DNA of 64,000 nt. Source: Deinandra increscens subsp. villosa. Taxonomy: Eukaryota; Streptophyta; Magnoliopsida; Asterales; Asteraceae. A program made the position numbers and the translations under genes. The stretch spans positions 87,694,451-87,758,450 of the forward strand of contig JBCNJP010000023.1 of NCBI GenBank assembly GCA_039602395.1, written 5' to 3'. The notes under the pieces are model-generated. The model was not told where the DNA came from, searched no databases, and was given only the letters and a program-made list of their open reading frames with translations. Shown here piece after piece: positions 11,063-18,855 of the stretch (positions within the stretch are counted from its first letter, which is position 1; each line of letters starts with the position of its first letter).

Positions 11063-11252
11063 GGGCGAGGTTCATTGTAGACACCCCTATAAGTGTAGAC
11101 ACGTAGACATCATATTTCACATGTGAAATTACTTTATTTCACATGTGAAATTTTCTGAATAATGAGAAAAAAGAAAAAAGAAATTAATCATAACCATTAG
11201 ATCAAGAGATCTAATGGTGAAAAAAAAGTGTCTACCTGTCTACACATATGAA
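11063..11252. mobile_element. MITE family 1, left part (interrupted by hAT element)
   Basis: Starts GGTTCATTGTAGACACCCC and carries the family hallmark of two TTTCACATGTGAAAT palindromes, then the inverted arm GTGTCTACCTGTCTACAC. The last part of the right arm (GGTGTTTACAATGAACTTTT) is found at 14379-14398, on the far side of the hAT-like element. Full copies are at 15865-16317 and 16333-16725. Confidence 0.65.
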
Positions 11253-11592
11253 TAGGGGTGTGCAAGAAACCGAACTAACCGAACCGGAACCGAATTAACC
11301 GACAAAACCGAACCGAAAATAACCGAACCGAACAAAAAAACAAAAATAACCGAACCGAAATAACTGAAACCGATATTTGCGGTTTGGTTACGGTTATTCA
11401 TTTCCCATTAACCGAGTATAACCGTACCGAACCGATTCTAAATATAACTAGATGTTTACACCTGTTTAATATGTTACATGCTTAGTAGTTGATACAATTT
11501 TCACATTATATTTTTAAAGTTTAAATTCAAAATTAAATATTTATATCATATAAACTTCCAACGTAAGTTAAGTTGTTGTGCAAGATGAAATT

Positions 11593-11596
<4 letters not shown>

Positions 11597-11654
<58 letters not shown>
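11597..11654. repeat. (TA)n microsatellite
   Basis: About 29 TA units abutting the left end of a family 2 MITE. Confidence 0.95.
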
Positions 11655-11657
<3 letters not shown>

Positions 11658-11848
11658 AGATGATCATTTGAAAACCAAATGGTTTTGAAAACTTTTGAGA
11701 ACCATTCTGAGCCACAAGTTATACATAGGGAAGTTCTCCCCCCCCCCCCCCCCCTCCCTCCATGAATTTGAATGCGTCCCCCCTAAAAATGAGTGGCTCA
11801 GAATGGTTCTTAAAAGTTCTCAAAAGAAAAAGTTCTTATTTGAACCTA

Positions 11849-11852
<4 letters not shown>
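11655..11852. mobile_element. MITE family 2 between two (TA)n tracts
   Basis: Left end GGGAGATGATCATTTGAAAA and right end TTATTTGAACCTAACCC; inner arms CTTTTGAGAACCATTCTGAG and CTCAGAATGGTTCTTAAAAG pair. Contains an 18-base C run near 11739 that is likely unstable or mis-sequenced. Non-coding. Confidence 0.65.

Positions 11853-11910
<58 letters not shown>
11853..11910. repeat. (TA)n microsatellite
   Basis: About 28 TA units on the right side of the family 2 MITE. Confidence 0.95.
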
Positions 11911-11915
<5 letters not shown>

Positions 11916-12243
11916 GGAAGCAAGATTTATGACATAATCATTCAAATAACGTGAAACAATAATGTAAAACAATACTTAATTATTATATTCAAATGACTAG
12001 AATCCATCAACTATTATCTTGTTATCTGCAAGTTATCTTTAACTAAATGCATATAGCAGTAGCAATGAGAAGCAACTTAACATGAAAGCTCACTATTTTA
12101 TTAGCACCACCAGTAAGTTGTTCTTATATGATCAATACAGCCGACACACTTCTTGATTTGCACCCTAACCCTTTTAGTTCCTCCTCTAATTGGTTTGTTT
12201 TTTATGTTCATATATAACTTATAAACAATAGCATGTAGGATTT

Positions 12244-13925
12244 TATTGTTTGAGCTAGATGATGAATAGAATAGAGAGAGAAAGCCAAGTTCAAATTCTC
12301 ATTCTCGTTAACCGAATACAACCGAAAGAACAGATTTATACATCAACTAATACTAACTAATTTTCCCGCCTATCTAACCATCTAACAATATGAAAAATTA
12401 ACCCGGGTTCGAACCAGGTTCACAACAGAAAATAAAATCTTATATAATAACACCCCCCCCCCCTCAAGTTGGGGGTTGTAAAACACCAAACTTGGAAAGT
12501 AATCTATCATGCTGAGGCTTGGGAAGGTTCTTGGTTAACAAATCAGCAAGCTGTTCCTGAGAAGAAGTATGGAGCAAAGAAATGAGCCCATCTTGTAATT
12601 TCTCCCGTACAAAATGACAATCTAATTGAATGTGTTTAGTTCGCTCATGAAAGACAGGATTTTTAGCTATATGAATAGCTGCTTGACTATCACATTTGAC
12701 CGAAATAGGAGTGATATTAGGCACCTGAAAATCAGATAATAATAGCCAAGTTAGCTCAGCAGTAAGCCTTCTAAGAGACCTGTATTCAGCCTCTGCAGAG
12801 CTTAAAGAAACTGTTGGTTGCTCTTGGATTTCCAGGAAATAGGACATCCCCCAAAGGAGATAAAATACCCACTGACAGACCTCCTGGTATTAGGACAGGA
12901 TGCCCAATCAGAGTCACAATAGGCAGTAAGAGCAAAATCACTGGTTTTATTGAGAAATAAGCCTTGAGTATAAGACCCATGAACATAGGCCAAAGTGTGT
13001 AAAGCTGCAGACTAGTGAGGCAAGCTGGGGTCTTGCATAAACTGACTGAGATGTTGAACAGCAAAAGAAAGATCAGGCCTAGTATTAGTTAAGTAACTAA
13101 GCTTGCTTACCAGTCTTCTGTATTGTAATGGATCAGATAAAGGAGGTCCTTCATTAAGTTTCAAAGTAGAAACTGAAGGAAGAGGAGAGGAAACTAAAGG
13201 AGGAGAATCAGAAAGAAATTCAGCCAGTAAGTCCTTAGCAAATTTTCTCTGAGTCAAGATCGGGCCATTAGAAACTTTTAACACCTCAATGCCTTAAAAT
13301 ATTTGAGAAATCCCAAATCTTTAATTTTGAAGGTAGCATGCAAAACAGATTTGACTTTATCAATTTCTGCAAGATTATCTCCAGTGAGGATAATATCATC
13401 TACATATATTGCTAAGTATCCCCAATGGTTGAAACTAAAATCATCTCTGGATGATCCGAAGGATGCAAGTAGATTGGATCTGCTGAATTTGTTGCCATAT
13501 TTCAATAAGGAAATCAAATGAATAGGAGAAAAGAACAGAATACGAAGTGAAATTGATAACGGAAAACGCACGAGTAGAAGAAAAGGAAAGGAAATCGAAA
13601 TCAAGAACAATTCGATATCGAGAAATGAATAGAAAACAGTCGGAAAAGAATCAGAAGGCTAATCGGAAAATATGATCGGAGTTGGAGAAGATGATGGGAG
13701 CTTTTGCTCTAATACCATATTATTTGAGCTAAATGACGAATAGAATAGAGAGAGAAAGCCAAGTTCGAATTCTCATTCTCGTTAACCGAATACAACCGAA
13801 AGAACAGATTTATACATCAACTAATACTAACTAATTTTCCCGCCTATCTAACCAGCTAACAATATGAAAAGTTAACCCGGTTCGAACCGGGTTCACAACA
13901 GAAAATAAAATCTCATATAATAACA
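12244..13925 (-). mobile_element. internally deleted Ty1/copia retrotransposon
   Basis: Two direct LTRs of about 209 bp (12244-12452 and 13718-13925), about 95% identical by eye, flank a 1.27 kb interior. GATTT occurs on both outer sides (12239-12243, 13926-13930) as a 5 bp target duplication. In minus-strand sense the primer site TGGTATTAGAGC (initiator Met tRNA type) follows the 5' LTR with no gap, and a G-rich tract precedes the 3' LTR. The interior keeps only the RT C-terminal half and RNase H; gag, protease and integrase are gone. LTR ends read TG...TA rather than TG...CA. Confidence 0.85.
12464..13610 (-). pseudogene. copia RT C-terminal half and RNase H, frameshifted
   Basis: Minus-strand reading gives the RT active site YVDDIILTGDN (near 13400), the FAKDLLAEFL and YRRLVSKLSYLTNTRPDLSF blocks (13284-13012), the RNase H motif AYCDSDWASCPNTRRSVSGY (near 12930-12870) and the closing SSAEAEYRSL and ERTKHIQLDCHFVREKL blocks (12820-12600). 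At least two frame changes separate these blocks. Upstream of YVDD the frame runs into leader sequence, showing that a deletion joined the 5' leader directly to the middle of RT. Confidence 0.8.
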
Positions 13926-14428
13926 GATTTTGCACCAAAATGGTGTAGCCGCGTAGCACTTACAACAAACAAATGGGAAAAAATTATGGTCAGTATCCCA
14001 CATTGTAGTCATAAACAAAATTTTCATGAGCTTTCCTTTATAAAAAGCATCATATACTCGTTGTGTTGATAAAATGGAGTTGTGATCTACCTTTATAAAT
14101 AAAGGAGATACTTGAGCCAAGATTTTCGATATGTGGGTTATGGTTTAAAAATTGTAGCCTACTAGATTAAAGTTTACGACTTTTTTGACCAAATTGATTG
14201 AGTTTTATTTTCGGTTTTCTTAACAGAAACCGAATCGACCCATTGTTATAACCGACTTAACCGAAACCGATTTAACTGAAATCGATTGGTTAAACATATC
14301 CAATTAACCGAAAGTCGGTTATGGTTACAGTTAAGGGTCAAAACCGACCCAAACCGACCTATGCACACCCTATGGAGGTGTTTACAATGAACTTTTCACT
14401 ATAATATATAATATAATATATATAACAT

Positions 14429-15170
14429 ACTATTATATAAAGAAAAGTTTTGGGACACATGACATTCTCACACTCAATCTCACAATTATTTTTTCTCCCA
14501 AATCATCCCCTTTTATTTTTAGTTTTTGTATTTCCATGGCAATAATAAAAATTATTTATTGTAGGGATATTCATCACCCTAATTAATCAATTACTTGTAT
14601 TTTCATGGCAATAAATAAAACATATTTATTTGGGACACATGGCATTCTCACATTCCACCTCATAATAATTTTTCCTGCCAAATCATCCCTTTTTATTTTT
14701 AGTTTTTGTATTTCCATGGTAATAAATAAAAAATATATTTATTTTATGGATAATCACCACTCCAATTAATCAATTATTTGTATTTCCATGAGAATAAATA
14801 AAATATTTTATTGTAGGGATAATCACCATTATAATTAATTATTTGAAAAAAAATATTTTTTTCTATTGAAAAAAAAGTTTTGGATATATATATCCAACTT
14901 TTTATTTATTGCCTCCTAAATTATTTAATAACTAATTATTTAATTACTAAATTAAATATATAATATAGTTTACTAAATTACAGTTTAACAGTTCCATAAC
15001 CGTTTTATTTACTTTATAGTTTACCAATTGTTTACTTTAACAGTTTTTTTATTTTATACAATTTCCATTTTTTGTACTCTATTACCATTATTAATTTTGT
15101 AAACCCCAACCGTGTGATACATATGTTTTATAAAATCTTAGCCGTGAGATGCAGGGGGTATAAAAACTAG
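14429..15170 (+). mobile_element. non-autonomous Helitron with internal duplication
   Basis: The 3' end reads GCCGTGAGATGCAGGG then GGTATAAAAACTAG|T (CTAG at 15167-15170, insertion before T); the hairpin looks like a decayed CCGTGC/GCACGG stem. The 5' side (CTATTATATAAAGAAAAGTT, then GGGACACATG) matches common Helitron 5' regions although the leading TC is altered. A 185 bp segment starting GGGACACATGACATTCTCAC is repeated in tandem (14453 and 14632). Non-coding. Confidence 0.5.
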
Positions 15171-15251
15171 TATATAATATATATATAAAACCAACGGTCG
15201 GAAACAACATATAAATCCGATCAAATTTTCATAATATATATATATATATAT

Positions 15252-15851
15252 GGTAAAGTTCAATGGAAAACTAAGTTTTAGTTGGAAAACTAGAAAACCA
15301 AAGGAAAATTATATTAAATGAAGGCTATTTAGGTAATTTTGGTGCTCCTTTTTTTTCTTTTTTAAATTTTTGTGTCTATCCACCTAATGGCCACCTAAGA
15401 CCTTAAAAAAACTTTAAAAAAAACGTTTTTTTTTTTAATTTTGGTTCGTCCGACTATGTTGCATATATGCAACATTGTATGTTGTTTACGTTGCGTACAT
15501 GCAACATAGCATGTTGCATATATGCAAGATATGAAACATACAATGTTGTATATATGCAACATACTATGTTGCATATATGCAATGTATGAAGCATACAATG
15601 TTGCATATATGCAAAATACTATGTTGCATATATTCAACGTATGCAACACGCTATGTTGCATAAATGCAACATAGTCGGACAGACAAGACGAACAAATAAT
15701 CGTTTTTTTATAAAGTTATCATGTGTATATATGTGAAATTAAAAAAAGGAAAAAAATAAATGTCAAATTACCCAAATAGCCTTCATTTAATATAATTTTC
15801 CTTTGGTTTTTCAGTTTTCCAAATAAAAGTAGTTTTCCAATGAACTTTACC
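15252..15851. mobile_element. MITE family 4 with a palindrome array in its loop
   Basis: Arms of about 95 bp: left GGTAAAGTTCAATGGAAAAC ... TATATTAAATGAAGGCTATT, right AATAGCCTTCATTTAATATA ... GTTTTCCAATGAACTTTACC. Both ends abut TA repeats (15237-15251 and 15852-15864). The core (15450-15680) is an array of ATGTTGCATATATGCAACAT-like palindromes. Non-coding. Confidence 0.75.
15450..15680. repeat. array of imperfect 20 bp palindromes
   Basis: The palindrome ATGTTGCATATATGCAACAT or close variants occurs about eight to ten times at irregular 20-45 bp spacing, each a self-complementary unit. Confidence 0.8.
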
Positions 15852-15864
15852 CTATATATATATA

Positions 15865-16317
15865 GGGTGAGGTTCATTGTAGACACCCCCATAAGTGTAG
15901 ACATATAGACACCCTATTTCACATGTGAAATTACTCTATTTCGCATGTGAAATTCAATAATTTTTTTTTAGATTTTATGTAAATAAATAAATAAAATCTA
16001 AGATAAACAATGAGAATTGTGAAAAATTATAATTCATGAATGATTACGTAATGAAATCTATGATGCACATGGCTTGATTTTGGAAAAAAAAAAGGTAAAA
16101 CGAAAGGATCAGAATGAGTGTGTGTAATCTGCATCATTCATGAATTAGATTTTTAACAATTCTCAGTTTTTATCTTAGATTTTATTTATTTATTTACATA
16201 AAATCTAAAAAAATGTTTTTTTTTATTGAATTTCACATGCGAAATAGAGTAATTTCACATGTGAAATAGGGTGTCTACCTGTCTACACTTATGGGGGTGT
16301 CTACAATGAACTTTTCA
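15865..16317. mobile_element. MITE family 1, complete copy
   Basis: Inverted ends GGTTCATTGTAGACACCCCC and GGGGGTGTCTACAATGAAC; next inside are TTTCACATGTGAAAT and TTTCGCATGTGAAAT palindromes on both arms, then TTTATGTAAATAAATAAAT in both. Flanked by TA repeats on both sides. About 450 bp, non-coding. Core is in opposite orientation to that of the copy at 16333-16725. Confidence 0.75.
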
Positions 16318-16332
16318 ATATATATATATATA

Positions 16333-16725
16333 CACCCTATTTCACATGTGAAATTACTCTATTTCGCATTTGAAATTCAATAAAAAAACTTTTTTTTTAG
16401 ATTTTATGTAAATAAATAAATAATATCTAAGATAAACAATGAGAATTGAAAAACTTAATTCATGAATGATGCAGATTACGCACTCATTTTGATCCTCTCG
16501 TTTTACTCTTTTTTCCAAAATCAAGCCATGTGCATCATAGATTTCACTACGTAATCATTTATGATTTAAATTTTTCACAATTCTCATTGTTTATCTTAGA
16601 TTTTATTAAATAAAATCTAAATTCTTTTTATTGAATTTCACATGCGAAATAGAGTAATTTCACATGTGAAATAGGGTGTCTACCTGTCTACACTTATAGG
16701 GGTGTCTACAATGAACGTCACCCTA
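16333..16725. mobile_element. MITE family 1, second copy, left end truncated
   Basis: Starts inside the left arm (CACCCTATTTCACATGTG), lacking the outer GTTCATTGTAGACACC. Right end is complete, GGGGTGTCTACAATGAACGT then CACCC, followed by TA repeats. Confidence 0.7.
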
Positions 16726-16734
16726 TATATATAT

Positions 16735-16889
16735 TGGGTTTTGAGAACTTTTAAGAACAATTCTAAGCCACTAGTTTATGTATATGGAAAATCCCCCCAT
16801 AAATTATAGTGGTCCCCACCTGAAATTAGTGGTTGAGATTTAGTTCTTAAAAGTTCTCAAAACAAAAAGTTCTCATTTGAACCTAACCA
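16735..16889. mobile_element. MITE family 2 copy
   Basis: GGGTTTTGAGAACTTTTAAG at the left (outer end shortened) and AAGTTCTCATTTGAACCTAA at the right, with TA repeats outside both ends and the family GTGGTCCCCACCTGAAAT core. Confidence 0.65.
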
Positions 16890-16901
16890 TATATATATAT
16901 G

Positions 16902-17082
16902 TAGGGAGAGGATCATTTGAGAACCAATTTAATTTGAGAACTAAAAAGAACTAATTTGAGCCATATGTTTATTACATGTATCCCCCCTCCCATGAATTGT
17001 GGTGGTCCCCTCCTGAAATGTGTGGTTGAGATTTAGTTCTCAAAAGTTCTCAAAATAAAAAGTTCTCATTTGAACTTAACCC
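16902..17082. mobile_element. MITE family 2 copy
   Basis: Complete ends: GTAGGGAGAGGATCATTTGA at the left, AGTTCTCATTTGAACTTAAC then CC at the right, TA repeats on both sides. 180 bp. Confidence 0.7.
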
Positions 17083-17095
17083 AATATATATATGT

Positions 17096-18436
17096 GATAG
17101 TTCAAATTACCCTATATAACAAATACTAACAATAGATAAATAGTAATTGGCAAATGTACACCCTCCATAGCATGTTGTACAATTTCTTGAAGCTAATGCT
17201 CCATAGATGAATAGGAAATTGGTAAATGTACACCCCACGTAGCTTGCTGTACAACCACACTTTGCACAACATTCATTAGGGGTATTTCAGTCTTATACTT
17301 TCCTTTCTGTCATATCCGTAGTAGTAGGGGGGACATCCATTTTTTCACGCCACTATGTTCAAGAGCAGTTCACCTGCTTCATTACCCTCATCCATACATG
17401 TTCTTCCCTTTACTGGTCTTCCCTGTATTCAGAAATTGAGACGAGAGAAAAGGGGGTCGATTTGGACACTAAATCGTGGATCTCAGGCTGTAAAAAGTGG
17501 ACTTGCGTTTTTGCTATTGTCGACAACATGAGATAATTAGGGCAACGTTTTATCTATGGTTTTTCGTGTGATTTGTGGTCTCTTCCTTCAAATATGGTTT
17601 TTTTTCTTTGTTTTCTGGGTTTCAATTCTTTATAACGTCTCTAATTTTGATTATTGTTTGTTCATGTTGATTTTGGGTTATGTTCATTACTGCAGCATAA
17701 AGAAATAATTGAAAGAGATGGAGGAAATAAATAGGTATATATTTTCTCTGGTTGCTCTTAACCATAAACCACAGATTTCACCTCTTCCATCTGATTTGTG
17801 ACGACCGGTTTGAAGACATGAGATCCTGAATCTGATGGTGGTCGGTCTTTCCCGCTCCTTCACCTCAATTCGCTACTATACCGATTTGCTTGGTTTTGAT
17901 TTAAGATGTGGATTAAGGTCTGACTTCCCAAATCGATTTTGTTATTTGATTGCAGGAACCCGTAATGAGAGTTCAATTTTTTTTGCTTTTGAAGGTTCCT
18001 ACTTGCTATCCTTATTTATGGTCTGAACTATTTTTGGGATCTTTGTTTTTGAATTAGGGTTCTACAAATCCAAAAGGGGTCTCCTATCTCAGTTAATGGA
18101 TTATTCATGTTTTTTTTTTCTATCAACTAAATCTTTGAATTTTTTTATTGCTCTTGGTTTATGAATTAGGTTTATATGTGACTTTTTCATTTAAAGATTT
18201 ACGAAAAGTCCCATTTGGTTTTGGTTGAATTATAGTCTCTACGGATTACCTATCCCTCAGGTTTGACTATTGTGATTAACAAGTTGACCATGTTGTTTTG
18301 TAATCTTTTGTTTGATATATTAACTTTTGTTCAGGATGCAGAAGAAGGATTAGCTCACATGTGTCATCTCTAAGAGAAGAATTCTCAAAATATTTTGCAG
18401 CAAATCATAGTTCTCTAGCGGTTTCAACTGCCTTGA
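17096..18436 (+). mobile_element. left part of a plus-strand Helitron-like unit with gene fragments
   Basis: Together with 31100-32208 this forms one unit split by the Sirevirus. It has unique, gene-like composition: 5'UTR-like sequence near 17400-17560 and an exon starting at 18335 after the acceptor TTTTGTTCAG. That exon reads open in one frame for EEFSKYFAANHSSLAVS after an early stop. The 5' TC terminus was not found; the 3' terminus is at 32208. I do not recognise the source gene. Confidence 0.4.
18335..18436 (+). pseudogene. exon fragment of an unidentified gene
   Basis: Follows a consensus acceptor (AACTTTTGTTCAG|GATGCAG). Translation gives DAEEGLAHMCHL, then after a one-frame change EEFSKYFAANHSSLAVSTAL up to the Sirevirus target duplication. 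The frame stays open just beyond the Sirevirus (31100 on), where GA|GTAACT could also be a donor. Origin unknown; low complexity of the clue prevents a family call. Confidence 0.35.
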
Positions 18437-18823
18437 TGTAGGTCCGAAAATAAACCAAACACACGATATATGATCGTAAATGAGTGCGGAATCCTCAAGA
18501 ACGATTGATTCAAAGAAAATAGTAGAAGAAAAGGCTAAATCTCGTGAAAAGATAACACCTTGAATGAAAAACCGTCTACTAGAAGCTGATCGTGAACACA
18601 CTCAATATCAAGAAATCGTAAATGTATTCTAGAAAGCTTAAGGATTACGATTACAATGAGGTGGTATTTATACCACCTCATACAAATGCTTGGGCCAATC
18701 ATAAACACAATTCAAGCCCAATCATAAACAATTAAGTGGCCCACATGGCCTAAAGATTAAACTAGACTAAGCCCAAACACAAAAGCCCACTAATGTTCAT
18801 GCCTTAATAATAATAGCCCTACA
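18437..18823 (-). repeat. Sirevirus 3' LTR
   Basis: 387 bp, TG...CA ends, identical by eye to the 5' LTR. Contains the TATA hairpin and two TCGTAAAT motifs. Confidence 0.95.
18656..18681 (-). promoter_or_regulatory. TATA box inside a perfect hairpin (3' LTR copy)
   Basis: ATGAGGTGGTA and TACCACCTCAT are perfect 11-base arms around a 4-base loop. In minus-strand sense the tip reads TATAAATA (18665-18672), the likely LTR core promoter. The functional 5' LTR copy is at 30927-30952. Confidence 0.75.
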
Positions 18824-18838
18824 ATCTTCCCCTAGGCA
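18824..18838 (-). promoter_or_regulatory. polypurine tract of the Sirevirus
   Basis: Minus strand reads TGCCTAGGGGAAGAT immediately before the 3' LTR, the normal plus-strand primer position. Confidence 0.7.
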
Positions 18839-18855
18839 TGAACCATTAGTCCACT

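Larger units (their letters stand above)
11253..14373. mobile_element. non-autonomous hAT-like element
   Basis: Left terminus TAGGGGTGTGCA and right terminus TGCACACCCTA form inverted ends, and both subterminal regions are packed with AACCGAACCGAA-type motifs (11268-11440; 14205-14360 in looser form). No hAT transposase is encoded. Expected 8 bp target duplication is only weakly visible (5 of 8 around TATG). It sits inside a family 1 MITE and contains a family 2 MITE and a deleted copia element. Confidence 0.6.

Noticed and set aside
11739..11756. Long C run as a functional element
   Set aside because: It lies in a MITE copy where other copies have mixed sequence; likely slippage or sequencing artefact.
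15450..15680. CRISPR-like appearance of a short repeat array
   Set aside because: Repeats are palindromic, variable and irregularly spaced, lie inside a MITE hairpin, and the context is a plant genome.
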